Of a stretch of 64,000 nt of DNA, positions 6,949 through 15,131 are shown one piece after another. Positions within the stretch are counted from its first letter, which is position 1. Every line of letters starts with the position of its first letter. The stretch covers positions 3,067,001 through 3,131,000 of the forward strand of contig NZ_CP092832.1 of NCBI RefSeq assembly GCF_022532105.1, in the 5' to 3' direction. The stretch comes from Flavobacterium sp. HJ-32-4. Its GTDB lineage: Bacteria; Bacteroidota; Bacteroidia; Flavobacteriales; Flavobacteriaceae. The notes under the pieces are model-generated. The model ran no database searches. It was not told the origin of the DNA and saw only the letters and a list, made by a program, of their open reading frames with translations. The position numbers and the translations under genes are program-made.

Positions 6949-7005
6949 CAAACGTATAACTATATTTTTAGTTACGCAACTAAATTTTTAGTTATTTAAC
7001 TAAAA
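6949..7005 (-). promoter_or_regulatory. promoter with two BlaI-type operator dyads
   Basis: Operator 1 is TTTAGTT-ACGC-AACTAAA (6967-6984); operator 2 is TTTAGTT-ATTT-AACTAAA (6987-7004). Both are perfect 7-bp dyads with centres 20 bases apart, about two helical turns. On the minus strand TACGTTTG (6956-6949) is a -7 element and GTTG (6980-6977), 20 bases away, could be the -33 element; it lies inside operator 1, so a bound repressor would block polymerase. The start codon is 17 bases beyond the -7 box. Confidence 0.8.
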
Positions 7006-7068
7006 TTTAAGGACTCGTGTTATCGCGAACTTTCGCCTCATCACGCTACCTTTACTATAAAAACCATC

Positions 7069-7647
7069 ATGATGGATACGAACAACCTGGACGACCTGCT
7101 TGACGTCGAAGACCGGCAGTTGCGGAAACTGCATAAAATCGTGGCCGACACGATCCGCGAGGAAAAACTGATTACCGGAAAGCTGCTCCACGAACCCAAA
7201 GAGATCCTCACAGTGGGACAACGCGTCTCGGATCGCATTGCCCGTTTCGGCGGTAGCTGGAAGTTCATCATCTGGTTTGGCGTCACGCTTGCCATCTGGA
7301 TTGCGTTCAATGCGGCCGGCCCCGGACAAACGCGCTTCGACCCCTATCCGTTCATCCTCCTCAACCTTATCCTGTCGTGTATCGCCGCCCTCCAGGCCCC
7401 GGTCATTATGATGAGCCAAAACCGCCAGGAGGAGAAAGACCGCATGCGAAGCGAAAACGACTACCTCGTCAACCTCAAAGCCGAAATGGAAATCCGCCGC
7501 CTCCACCAGAAAATGGACCTGCTGTTGGAGGAACACCTCAAAACGCTCTACGAAAGCCAGTCGTTACAGATGAAAATCCTGAACGAACTCAAAGAGAAAC
7601 TGGCCGCGCACGAGAACAAAGACCTGAACGCTCCTGACCTTTCATAA
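7069..7647 (+). CDS. DUF1003 membrane protein
   Basis: A 192-residue protein. Residues 1-60 are cytoplasmic and charged (LTVGQRVSDRIARFGGSWKFI leads into the membrane), two membrane helices span roughly 65-105 (FIIWFGVTLAIWIAFN and PFILLNLILSCIAALQAPVIMM), then SQNRQEEKDRMRSENDYLVN and a coiled coil to the end. This is the standard DUF1003 layout; function is unknown. The two neighbouring starts (7069 and 7072) cannot be separated. It is divergent from the blaI operon, and its 5' region overlaps the flank of the operator dyads, so co-regulation by the BlaI-like protein is possible. Confidence 0.88.
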   Translation: MMDTNNLDDLLDVEDRQLRKLHKIVADTIREEKLITGKLLHEPKEILTVGQRVSDRIARFGGSWKFIIWFGVTLAIWIAFNAAGPGQTRFDPYPFILLNLILSCIAALQAPVIMMSQNRQEEKDRMRSENDYLVNLKAEMEIRRLHQKMDLLLEEHLKTLYESQSLQMKILNELKEKLAAHENKDLNAPDLS

Positions 7648-7748
7648 AAAAGAGGGAAAAACAGAAAATACTGACATACGTCATCCTTTTGCTGGTACCG
7701 GTAGCTGAATTTTGCCTAATCGGGAGTAGTGGCTTCCGTGCTACGATA

Positions 7749-8381
7749 ATGACAGTAGATTCTACCCTCCGGCGCCTGATACGGCAGCACATCCTGCGCA
7801 CACCGCAACTGGATACCGCTGAAATAGCGGTTTCGGTCACGGATGGTATCGTGCGCCTGCGCGGACGGGTGGAAAACCCCCTGCTCGAACGTCTCGTCGT
7901 CGGATTATCCAAACAAGTGCATGGTGTGCGCGATGTCTACTCCGAACTTTCCTATGGTGCGGCCAACCCCGACTACCTGACCCGGCTGACCCTTGAAAAA
8001 CGACTGCGGGATACATTAGAAGTGCCCGATGGCCGTGTTTCGGTGGTCGTGCAGGATGGTGTGGTGTCACTCAAAGGTATCGTACGCTGGAACTACCAGA
8101 AAGAAGCGGCCCTGGAAGTGGGACGCTCGGCCGGACTTCCACTCGAAGACGACATCGAAGTCAACCCGCGAAGTACGAATGACACCGATAAAGAAAGCGT
8201 ATCAGACGCCCTGCGCCGCGACGGTCACATCAGTTGCGAGGATATTGAAGTCGTGGTATCCGGCCAAACGGTCATGCTCGTCGGCTCGGTTCCTTCCGAA
8301 GAGGAAAAAGAAACGGCCGAAGAGATCGTACGGACGATCCGTGGGGTCAAAGACGTGAAAAATGCGCTGTATGTGAAGTAA
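7749..8381 (+). CDS. triple BON-domain protein
   Basis: A 210-residue protein made of three BON repeats: about 1-70 (VSVTDGIVRLRGRVENPLLE, then VHGVRDVYSEL), 75-145 (VSVVVQDGVVSLKGIVRW) and 150-210 (VVSGQTVMLVGSVPSEEEK, then IRGVKDVKNAL). BON domains are thought to bind membranes or ligands, and proteins such as OsmY are osmotic-stress induced. No signal peptide is seen from the ATG at 7749; a longer frame from a TTG at 7689 would not add one either. It lies 100 bases after the DUF1003 gene on the same strand and abuts the end of the convergent regulator gene. Confidence 0.88.
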   Translation: MTVDSTLRRLIRQHILRTPQLDTAEIAVSVTDGIVRLRGRVENPLLERLVVGLSKQVHGVRDVYSELSYGAANPDYLTRLTLEKRLRDTLEVPDGRVSVVVQDGVVSLKGIVRWNYQKEAALEVGRSAGLPLEDDIEVNPRSTNDTDKESVSDALRRDGHISCEDIEVVVSGQTVMLVGSVPSEEEKETAEEIVRTIRGVKDVKNALYVK

Positions 8382-9422
8382 TCACACCCGCTCGAGTCCG
8401 CGTCGGTTTTTCAAAAACAAGAGATTGCCCCGTTTTTCTACCAGTCCTTCGTCGGCAAAATCCGTAAGGGTACGACTGACGGTTTCCGGCGCGGTGCCCG
8501 ACATAGCCGCAAGGTCGGAGCGGCTGGCGGCAATGCCCTCCCCTTCTCCTTTTTGTTTGGCATACCGCAACAGCGCTTCGGCAATCCGCTGTCGCACCGT
8601 GCGGTAGGCAATCTGCAACAGGTGCTCTTCACGGGCCTGCACTTCATTGGCCAGGATGCGGATGAAGCGTCCGGCGAGGTCGGGGTACTTACTGACCAGG
8701 TCTTCGCAATGGCTTTTGGGGAAGAACACCAGTTCGGCTTCTTCTATAGCGGTAGCGGTATCGGCAAAATGGCCTTCCGAAAACAACATATTGATGCCGG
8801 GGAAATCATCCGTGCCGTAAATACCCGTTACGATGTCGCGTCCTTCTTCTGTGAGGCGTGTGGTTTTCACCCGTCCGGAAAGAATGAGGTAGAAGCCTTT
8901 GATTCGGTCGCCTTCCTCATAAATGACTTCTTTCTTCTTGTATTTTTTGGGCTCGAGCTCGGCAATCGTCTGCCGAAAGGCATCGAGTCCCTGGTCTTTG
9001 GCGACAAGTTGGTTGAGTTCCGACAACGCCTTCGAGTAGTACTCCCGTTGGCGGTCGCGGCGCTTCAGGCGTCCGGTGACGGCATTCAGTAACTCGACAT
9101 CGTCAAAGGGTTTGGTGAGGTAATCGTCCGCACCCAGTTCCATCCCTTTCCGGATGTCGGGGCGTTCGGTCTTGGCCGTGATGAAAATAAACGGAACGCC
9201 ACAGGTCGCATCGTGTTGTTGCAACGCCTGTAATACATCATAGCCGTCGGATTCGGGCATCATGATGTCACTCAGCACCAGGTCGGGCGGTGTTTTGAGG
9301 GCTAGTTCGATACCGGCTTTTCCGTTAGGGGCGGTCAGCACGCGATACCCGGCCAATGTCAGGATTTCCTGGATGTTCTCCCGGATATCCTCATGATCTT
9401 CAATTACCAGTATGGTTGTCAT
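8382..9422 (-). CDS. receiver-CRP fusion response regulator
   Basis: A 346-residue protein with three parts. The CheY-like receiver (1-125) has the phospho-acceptor Asp52 in LVLSDIMMP and Lys104 in YLTKPFD. A cyclic-nucleotide-binding-type beta-roll (about 155-250) includes GDRIKGFYLILSGRVKTTR. The CRP-type helix-turn-helix (about 275-345) includes AMSGTAPETVSRTLTDF. The effector half therefore replaces the usual OmpR or NarL domain with an FNR/CRP module. Its partner kinase is encoded directly upstream with a 23-base overlap, making a two-gene two-component system. Nearby likely targets are the DUF1003, BON and ferritin-like genes, but no operator was identified. Confidence 0.9.
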   Translation of the reverse strand: MTTILVIEDHEDIRENIQEILTLAGYRVLTAPNGKAGIELALKTPPDLVLSDIMMPESDGYDVLQALQQHDATCGVPFIFITAKTERPDIRKGMELGADDYLTKPFDDVELLNAVTGRLKRRDRQREYYSKALSELNQLVAKDQGLDAFRQTIAELEPKKYKKKEVIYEEGDRIKGFYLILSGRVKTTRLTEEGRDIVTGIYGTDDFPGINMLFSEGHFADTATAIEEAELVFFPKSHCEDLVSKYPDLAGRFIRILANEVQAREEHLLQIAYRTVRQRIAEALLRYAKQKGEGEGIAASRSDLAAMSGTAPETVSRTLTDFADEGLVEKRGNLLFLKNRRGLERV

Positions 9423-10605
9423 ATACAGGCAAAGTTAACGTAAATTCTGTTCCTTCCCCCGGACGGGAGACAAACGAAATCGTCCCGCCCATGAGTGCGG
9501 CATAATGTGACACAATTGAAAGTCCCAACCCCGTGCCCGGTATCAACGACGCATTCGCCGCCCGGAAAAAGGGTTCGAACAGGTGCACCTGGTCTTCTTC
9601 AGGTATGCCGATGCCCGTATCGCTGACGGAAATCGTACAGCCCGTTTCGGAAATAGCCGTGTGTATGGCGATACGGCCGTCAACCGCTGAATACTTGATC
9701 GCATTCGAAACGAGGTTCAGGATGCAGTTGCGTAACAGGTTCGCGTCGAGCTCGACGGTGGTGTTGGTGCCGGAATGCCGGGTTGTAACCTGCTGCTGTT
9801 CCTTGGCCATCATTTGCATTTCCTCTGCAATTTCGCGCGCCAGTTCTGGCAGGTTCACCGAAGAGGCCTGCACCTGTATACGGCCTGATTCGAGTTTTTC
9901 AAGATGGAGGAAGTCGTTAAGGATGGCGGTCAGGTGGCCCACCGCATTTTTGATCTTCCCGACATGTTTGGTGATCTCCGGACTCTCCAACGATTCGGCG
10001 TATTTCCCGATGAGGGAAGCCGACAGTTGCAGGGCGTTCAGTGGTGTGCGGAATTCATGTGACGCCATCGAGACGAAGCGGCTTTTCAGGCGTCCGAGTT
10101 CTTTCTCGCGTTCCAGCGATTCAATGATCTGGGCTTTTGCCTCTTCAAGGTCGTGTACGCTTTTGTGGAGCGACTCGGTGCGGCGCTCGACCAATTCTTC
10201 AAGGTCGGACGCGTATTGTTTCAATTGGGCCTCATCGGCTTTCTGTTGGGTGAGGTCGTGGATGAACCCGACATACAGGGTGACGCCCTGATACACCACT
10301 TCGCTGACGCCGAGTTTTACGGGAAAAAGGGTGCCATCACGGCGAACGGCCGTTACTTCCCGGCCGATACCGATGATGCGGGGCACATGGCTTTCGTGGT
10401 AGCGGCGCAGGTAATCGTCGTGGCGCTGCCGATCGGGTTGTGGCATCAGCATTGAAACGTTCTGCCCGATTACCTCCGACGGTTCGTATCCGAAGAGGCG
10501 ACAGGCCGACGGGTTAATCGTCGACACGATGCCGCGGTCGTCAATGAAAATGATGCCGTCAATGGCATTGGTAACAAACCCTTTTAAGGCTTCTAAATTC
10601 TCCAA
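9400..10605 (-). CDS. PAS-domain sensor histidine kinase, FixL-like
   Basis: A 401-residue soluble kinase. It has a PAS domain (10-120), a coiled linker (125-175), a HisKA dimerisation domain with the phospho-acceptor His183 in SHEFRTPLN, and a HATPase domain (about 280-395; DTGIGIPEED, GTGLGLSIV). The PAS resembles FixL around IIGIGREVTAVRRDGTLFPV, but the residue before IIG, where FixL carries its haem-binding His, is Arg76, so oxygen sensing through haem is unlikely. No membrane segment is present. The start is a TTG (10603-10605): the frame has a stop three codons upstream and the PAS begins soon after. It is translationally coupled to the receiver-CRP gene. Confidence 0.9.
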   Translation of the reverse strand: MENLEALKGFVTNAIDGIIFIDDRGIVSTINPSACRLFGYEPSEVIGQNVSMLMPQPDRQRHDDYLRRYHESHVPRIIGIGREVTAVRRDGTLFPVKLGVSEVVYQGVTLYVGFIHDLTQQKADEAQLKQYASDLEELVERRTESLHKSVHDLEEAKAQIIESLEREKELGRLKSRFVSMASHEFRTPLNALQLSASLIGKYAESLESPEITKHVGKIKNAVGHLTAILNDFLHLEKLESGRIQVQASSVNLPELAREIAEEMQMMAKEQQQVTTRHSGTNTTVELDANLLRNCILNLVSNAIKYSAVDGRIAIHTAISETGCTISVSDTGIGIPEEDQVHLFEPFFRAANASLIPGTGLGLSIVSHYAALMGGTISFVSRPGEGTEFTLTLPVYDNHTGN

Positions 10606-10641
10606 AATAGGTTATCAATCATAGTTAGGGGGAATTCCTGC

Positions 10642-10977
10642 TCAATCAGGCAACAGGCGCGTTACCTCGCTTTTTAGTACCGGCAGGTTGTTGACTATAA
10701 TTCCCCAAATTACGTCATCGGACACGTCATCATAGCCGTGTATGATTCTGTTTCGTGCATCGACAATCTTCCGGGAGTTTGATATTGGGATTTCTGGCGA
10801 ACGTTTCAATATCCGGGTCATCGCCTCACCGATTATCTCGATATTTCGCTCCACCGCCCGTCGCGTCTTCAAGTCACTGCGATATGCTTCGAATACCTTT
10901 CCATCGGGGAAAAAACTATCAATTTCTTCAATCGAAGTCTTTATATCGAACAGCCAGCTATTGATGTAATCATCCAT
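10642..10977 (-). CDS. hepT: HepT-type RNase toxin (DUF86)
   Basis: A 111-residue all-helical HEPN protein with the catalytic RX4HXY motif RNRIIHGY (Arg75, His80, Tyr82). HepT toxins cut RNA and are silenced when the partner MntA transfers AMP to the Tyr of this motif. It overlaps the 3' part of the nucleotidyltransferase gene's neighbour frame by 8 bases and follows it on the same strand, which is the standard antitoxin-first order. This may act as a chromosomal stability or phage-defence module. It is a confident family call; activity is inferred from intact motifs. Confidence 0.9.
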   Translation of the reverse strand: MDDYINSWLFDIKTSIEEIDSFFPDGKVFEAYRSDLKTRRAVERNIEIIGEAMTRILKRSPEIPISNSRKIVDARNRIIHGYDDVSDDVIWGIIVNNLPVLKSEVTRLLPD

Positions 10978-11269
10978 AAATGAGACGCTTTGTACGGTCT
11001 ACCGCGTTCCTAAAATACGGATTCTTGATCGCTTTATCCTCTACCAAATCTATAGGTCTTTCGAGGATTTTTTCCAGCGAAAATTTTAAATCGAAGTAGT
11101 TGTCAGAATAGTCCAACACCTGCATTTCCTCAAAATCCACAATAAGGTCTACATCACTATGCTCAGAAAAATCATCTGTCAATACGGATCCAAACGCATA
11201 CAAACGACTTACCCTGTGGGATTGGCACAACGTTTTTATAGCATCAAGATGTTCGCGGATAAGTTTCAT
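10970..11269 (-). CDS. mntA: MntA-type nucleotidyltransferase antitoxin
   Basis: A 99-residue minimal nucleotidyltransferase. The motif GSX10DXD is complete (Gly27-Ser28 to Asp39 and Asp41 in HSDVDLIVDF), and a later Asp/Glu lies in the PIDLVED segment. In characterised pairs this enzyme AMPylates HepT. I take the ATG at 11267-11269 as start; an upstream ATG at 11299 would add ten residues not typical of the family. The gene overlaps hepT by 8 bases, indicating coupled translation. Confidence 0.9.
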   Translation of the reverse strand: MKLIREHLDAIKTLCQSHRVSRLYAFGSVLTDDFSEHSDVDLIVDFEEMQVLDYSDNYFDLKFSLEKILERPIDLVEDKAIKNPYFRNAVDRTKRLIYG

Positions 11270-11314
11270 GTTGTCCAAATATACGAAAAACGGTATCAAG
11301 GAAACGACAGCACT

Positions 11315-11926
11315 TTAGAGTTGGTCGATCTCATCCTGGATATTCAACCGCGCCCTTCGTTCAAAACGGTCATAGAAGTACTCGGTTGAAAAAATCCGAT
11401 CCATGGACAGGAAGTGCCTCAGGATTTTCTTCCGTCCCGTGTTGTAGAGCAAATCCGGAAAGACGCTGTACTCTTCCCGCACCCCATCCGCGTACTGACG
11501 GTATACATCAGGTGCGGCGCCCAGTACCGCCATATCGGCATCCAGCAGGAAGGCCGTATCACCGGATGCGGGCAGGTGCTCTTTGGTAGCAAGGATCATG
11601 GCGGCACAGGCTTCGATACGGTCGGCCGGAAACCCGATTGCCTGCAACCTTTGCCGGGCGAAACGTGCACTCTCGGCTTCGTTCTGCAACGAGGTAGGTT
11701 TATAAATGACGTCGTGGTAAAACAAAGCAAACAGCACCGCATCCCAGTCGTCGATCTGCGGACGGAGCGGCGTCAGTTCGGCTGCCATATTTTCCAGATG
11801 GGAAATCGTATGGTAGTGCCGTCCGGGTTCGGCATAATGGGAAAACAGTTCGAGCCACAGGTCGTTGGCCTGTTCCTTGTCGTCGGTATACCGTGATACC
11901 AGGGTCAGAAAAGTTCCGGTTAGCAT
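11315..11926 (-). CDS. HD-domain phosphohydrolase-like protein
   Basis: A 203-residue predicted metal-dependent HD-superfamily protein. HYHTISHLENM gives the first His, ALFYHDVIY gives the HD pair, and LLDADMAVLG gives the distal Asp, as in the COG4339 type. Substrate is unknown. The protein covers the normal length of that family. It ends 45 bases upstream of mntA on the same strand and could share its transcript, although a functional connection is not evident. Confidence 0.85.
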   Translation of the reverse strand: MLTGTFLTLVSRYTDDKEQANDLWLELFSHYAEPGRHYHTISHLENMAAELTPLRPQIDDWDAVLFALFYHDVIYKPTSLQNEAESARFARQRLQAIGFPADRIEACAAMILATKEHLPASGDTAFLLDADMAVLGAAPDVYRQYADGVREEYSVFPDLLYNTGRKKILRHFLSMDRIFSTEYFYDRFERRARLNIQDEIDQL

Positions 11927-12058
11927 TACCTAAAGGTACGGCGTGCCATAAAAAAACGCAAGCCAAATGGCGCAATTATCGCCTTGTCATTCTGCAAAAA
12001 ACCCAGATTAACATGTAAAACCTTCACTTCCAGAATCCCGACCTTTATTTAAAACGCC

Positions 12059-12424
12059 ATGTCCTCCCCCTCGTTCTCCCTGCTCCTCGCCCAACTCGAC
12101 GCCTACAACCAGAAAAAATGTGAGCTCGACGAATCTAAAATCCGGGCTATTTTTGCGTATATCGGCCTGCAACCCGACGACTACCACCATGATCGCTGCT
12201 TTACCTGGGACCGGATCCTGATTTCCGTTCCCGACCAGGATAAATTCCTCGAATTGCAGCAGCTCCAACGCGTGTGCGACCGCATCGAATTCATCCTGAA
12301 CCGCCACAGCGAGGCCTACTTCGTGTGCGATTACGACGACTGGCGCGCAGCCTCTTCCGGCAAAGACCAGACCGAGCTCGTCAACCTGCTCCGCACGGGT
12401 TTTGGTCGCTTTTCACAGAATTGA
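12059..12424 (+). CDS. hypothetical 121-residue protein
   Basis: I do not recognise this protein. It is soluble and predicted mixed alpha/beta, with Asp/His/Cys-rich patches (LQPDDYHHDRCFTWDRI and FVCDYDDWRA). There is no signal peptide or membrane segment. It stands alone between a leftward HD gene and a leftward ferritin-like gene. The codon pattern and start position look normal for a real gene, and no better frame overlaps it. Confidence 0.6.
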   Translation: MSSPSFSLLLAQLDAYNQKKCELDESKIRAIFAYIGLQPDDYHHDRCFTWDRILISVPDQDKFLELQQLQRVCDRIEFILNRHSEAYFVCDYDDWRAASSGKDQTELVNLLRTGFGRFSQN

Positions 12425-12527
12425 TGCCGGCGGGTTGGAATGTCGGGATAAGAAACGTGCGGCATTACCTTTCGATTCTAATAAGCGGAAAACCAGCGAG
12501 AGCCCGTTCTTTCCTAGAAATCGTTTC

Positions 12528-12553
12528 ATAAAAAAGCCCGGCGTGAACCGGGC
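12528..12553 (-). terminator. intrinsic terminator of the ferritin-like gene
   Basis: GCCCGG (12536-12541), CGTGAA, CCGGGC (12548-12553); on the minus strand it is followed by a T-run (complement of 12530-12535). It lies 8 bases beyond the stop of the DUF892 gene. Confidence 0.88.
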
Positions 12554-12560
12554 CTTTCCA

Positions 12561-13115
12561 CTATTGTTGCTCTTCCTCCGCGGCCTCGAAATTGATATTG
12601 TTGTAGGCGTTCTCGGTGAGTTCCACGTCGGCCTCTTTTTCTTCGGCAAGCGTTTCCTCCAACAAGGCGGCTACTTCCTCTTCACCCAAGGTGCGGGCAA
12701 AGGCGGCCAGTGTGCCATACGAAGCGATTTCATAATGTTCGATTTTCTGCGCGGCTGAGATGATGCCGGCGTCGCGCACAGGTCCGGGTTGGCTTTCTTC
12801 CAGGATGCTCTCTCCTTCTTTGATCAGCCCTTCCATTGCGTCGCATTTCTTACCGCGTGCCGTTTCGCCGAGTAGTTCAAATACTTTTTCGAGTCGGGCG
12901 ATCTGGCCTTCGGTGACGGTCAAATGCCCTTCGAGTGCGCTGACGAGGTTCGCTGAACTGGCATTCTTTGCCATTTTGGGAAGCGCCTTTGTCAGGGCCC
13001 GCTCGGCATAAAGGATGTCTTTCAGTTCGTCAACGAATAATTCGCGTAGTTCCGCCGCGGCGGTTGATTTTGCTTTCACGCGACCGCGTGTGCCATTGTT
13101 TGCTGTTGTTGCCAT
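12561..13115 (-). CDS. DUF892 ferritin-like protein (YciE/YciF type)
   Basis: A 184-residue four-helix protein. The family pattern LRELFVDELKDILYAERALTKALPKMA opens the fold, KCDAMEGLIKEGE sits in the middle, and IEHYEIASYGTLAAFARTLGEEE carries the second Glu-x-x-His-like ligand pair; the acidic tail (ENAYNNINFEAAEEEQQ) is outside the core. Related YciE/YciF proteins are stress-induced in enterobacteria and bind di-metal centres. The N-terminal 18 residues are Thr/Ala/Lys-rich and flexible. It is 87 bases downstream of the alcohol dehydrogenase gene on the same strand, with its own strong terminator. Confidence 0.9.
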   Translation of the reverse strand: MATTANNGTRGRVKAKSTAAAELRELFVDELKDILYAERALTKALPKMAKNASSANLVSALEGHLTVTEGQIARLEKVFELLGETARGKKCDAMEGLIKEGESILEESQPGPVRDAGIISAAQKIEHYEIASYGTLAAFARTLGEEEVAALLEETLAEEKEADVELTENAYNNINFEAAEEEQQ

Positions 13116-13202
13116 TGGATGTTGTATTACTTTTTGGTGAAATTACGACGACCGAAGCGCCACGCTCTTACAGGATTGTTTCTACGTGTTGCAAGCACAC
13201 GT

Positions 13203-14372
13203 TTAGGCCAACGGATCGAGTACGACCTTTACGCAGCCGTCTTCTTTGTTTTTGAAAATGTCATAGCCATGGGCCACCTGCGACAGAGGCAGCCGGTGGG
13301 TGATGATGTCGTCAAGACGCACCCTTCCTTCCGCTACATACGCCAGGAGCGGGTCGATGTATTTATGGGCCGGCGCCTGTCCTCCTTTCAATATAATCCC
13401 CTTGTCGAAAAACTGTCCGACAGGGAAATTATCATAGAACACGGGGTAGACGCCCAATACCGATACGATACCGCCACGTCGGACGGCGCTCATACAGGCT
13501 TCGAGTACTTTTACCGATCCTTTTTCAAAGTTGACGACCGATTTGACACGGTCCAGGAAATTACGATCGGGTTCGAATCCGACCGCATCCACCACGACAT
13601 CCGCGCCGCGTCCGCCCGTATGGTCACGGATTTGTTCGATGACACTCTTTGATCCGTCTTCCCAAAGCAAGGTTTCGGCTCCGGTGGTTTCACGTGCTTT
13701 TTCCAGGCGATAGGCTTCCGTATCGACGATGAATACCCGACCCGCACCCCGAAGCCAGGCCGATTTGGCGGCCATGAGACCTACGGGTCCGGCACCGAAG
13801 ATGGCTACGGTTTCGCCGCCTTTCACTTCTCCCCAATCAATGCCGGCATATCCCGTAGGGAAAATATCCGTAAGGAATAATACCTGTTCATCGGTGAGTT
13901 GTTCCGGCACTTTCCGTGGCCCCATGTTCGCATACGGCACGCGTACGTATTGGGCCTGGCCTCCATCGTACCCGCCGTATAGATCGGTATAGCCAAAGAG
14001 CGCACCTCCTTTTTCGGTCAGCACACCGCCCTCGGGTCCGTAATGGTCGGGGTTGCTGTTTTCGCAGTGCCCCGGAAGTTCGTGGTCGCAGAAAAAGCAG
14101 TGCCCGCACGCAATCGGAAAGGGAACAACCACTCGGTCGCCCCGTTTCAAGTGCGTCACGGCGTTGCCAACTTCTTCCACAATGCCCATGAACTCGTGGC
14201 CCATGACCATCGGACGCGGTTGGGGAAGCCCACCGGAGTAGATGTGTAAGTCGGACCCGCAAATGGCAGTCGCCGTTACTTTCAATATGATATCATCGTC
14301 GCTTTTGAGGATAGGGTCGTCTACCGTATCATAGGTAATTGCGCCCGGACCGTGCATCACTGCTGCTTTCAT
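13203..14372 (-). CDS. zinc-dependent alcohol dehydrogenase (formaldehyde dehydrogenase-like)
   Basis: A 389-residue medium-chain dehydrogenase. Catalytic zinc ligands are Cys38 (AICGSDLH), His59-Glu60 (GHEFMG) and a later Asp/Cys site; the structural zinc loop has four Cys (89, 92, 95 and 103, in ACGHCFFC and GHC). The Rossmann motif GAGPVG lies near 193. The DHYGPEGG segment and the long insertion resemble glutathione-independent formaldehyde dehydrogenases and threonine dehydrogenase-like enzymes. Likely reaction: NAD(P)-dependent oxidation or reduction of a small alcohol or aldehyde. It sits in a run of same-strand genes with a small secreted protein upstream and the DUF892 gene downstream. 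Confidence 0.9.
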   Translation of the reverse strand: MKAAVMHGPGAITYDTVDDPILKSDDDIILKVTATAICGSDLHIYSGGLPQPRPMVMGHEFMGIVEEVGNAVTHLKRGDRVVVPFPIACGHCFFCDHELPGHCENSNPDHYGPEGGVLTEKGGALFGYTDLYGGYDGGQAQYVRVPYANMGPRKVPEQLTDEQVLFLTDIFPTGYAGIDWGEVKGGETVAIFGAGPVGLMAAKSAWLRGAGRVFIVDTEAYRLEKARETTGAETLLWEDGSKSVIEQIRDHTGGRGADVVVDAVGFEPDRNFLDRVKSVVNFEKGSVKVLEACMSAVRRGGIVSVLGVYPVFYDNFPVGQFFDKGIILKGGQAPAHKYIDPLLAYVAEGRVRLDDIITHRLPLSQVAHGYDIFKNKEDGCVKVVLDPLA

Positions 14373-14392
14373 GTCACTTGGATTTTAAGGGT

Positions 14393-14677
14393 TTACGGAC
14401 GGCGCTTTTTCGACGGGGCCGGCACCGTTGTCTTCGGCTGCGTAGACGGATCAATCGTGCCGTTTTTCAGTTTGCGGTTCTCCGGATTGGTATTCCGCGG
14501 ATCGATCGGTGTTAGGGTGTCTTTGCGGGGAAGGCTGTCGGTGGGACGTTCGGGATACCGCGTATTCGGTGCCGGTTGCATTTTGGTAGCGGGACGCGTT
14601 TGACGCGTGGTGTCGGTTTGGGCGGATGCACCGCCGGCGGCCATCAGGAAGAGGGCGGCCATGATCAGTCGTTTCAT
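14393..14677 (-). CDS. small secreted Pro/Thr-rich protein
   Basis: 94 residues: a signal peptide (1-20, ending ASAQ), then a low-complexity, disordered tail rich in Thr, Pro, Asn, Arg and Lys (TDTTRQTRPATKMQPAP) ending PSKKRRP. No domain is recognised. The stop lies 20 bases before the alcohol dehydrogenase start and the start is 1 base from the stop of the upstream membrane protein gene, so it belongs to the same transcript. Confidence 0.6.
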   Translation of the reverse strand: MKRLIMAALFLMAAGGASAQTDTTRQTRPATKMQPAPNTRYPERPTDSLPRKDTLTPIDPRNTNPENRKLKNGTIDPSTQPKTTVPAPSKKRRP

Positions 14678-14678
14678 A

Positions 14679-15131
14679 TTAGTAGGGGTTTATTTGTTCA
14701 TGTGGAAAGCCGTACCACCAGGAAAAGGCGGCGGCACCGGCAGCGAAGAAAAGGTGGGCAATGAATAACTGCAGGTAATACGACGGCCCGATGGGTGGAC
14801 GCTGGTCCGGTATCCGTACAAAAATCATCCAGGTAAGGATGCCTGCGATGCCGGCCACGGTTCCGGCTATTGCCGCCGTTTGCAGCGAGAGTCCGTCGCG
14901 GAGCCAGTACCACTCGAAGGCCGTAGCGAAGAGGCATCCGGTCAGGAAATGCGCGAGCCAACCCCATACCCGTGGATAACTATCCCCTTCCATCCCCAGA
15001 CGCCGGAAGATGATGGAGAGCAGGATGGGTTCTTCGTATAACTTCCGAAAGGCAGCGGAAACGAGATACGAGAAGGCCGTCATGAGGACGGTGCCGAAAA
15101 AGGCGGATAAAAGAATGCGGATGACATCCAT
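14679..15131 (-). CDS. hypothetical four-helix membrane protein
   Basis: About 150 residues from the ATG at 15129-15131 (an alternative ATG at 15162-15164 adds 11 polar residues). Four hydrophobic helices are visible: near the start (RILLSAFFGTVLMTAFSYL), WLAHFLTGCLFATAFEW, AAIAGTVAGIAGILTWMIFV and LFIAHLFFAAGAAAFSWW. The family is not recognised and no catalytic motif is obvious. It is the first gene of a leftward run: membrane protein, secreted peptide, dehydrogenase, ferritin-like protein. Confidence 0.6.
   Translation of the reverse strand: MDVIRILLSAFFGTVLMTAFSYLVSAAFRKLYEEPILLSIIFRRLGMEGDSYPRVWGWLAHFLTGCLFATAFEWYWLRDGLSLQTAAIAGTVAGIAGILTWMIFVRIPDQRPPIGPSYYLQLFIAHLFFAAGAAAFSWWYGFPHEQINPY

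Noticed and set aside
10100..10455. Rightward frames opposite the kinase gene
   Set aside because: Short mirror frames with no motif; the leftward frame encodes PAS, HisKA and HATPase domains.
11299..11299. Upstream ATG as the mntA start
   Set aside because: It adds ten residues (MIPFFVYLDN) before the family's normal beginning; the ATG at 11267-11269 fits better.
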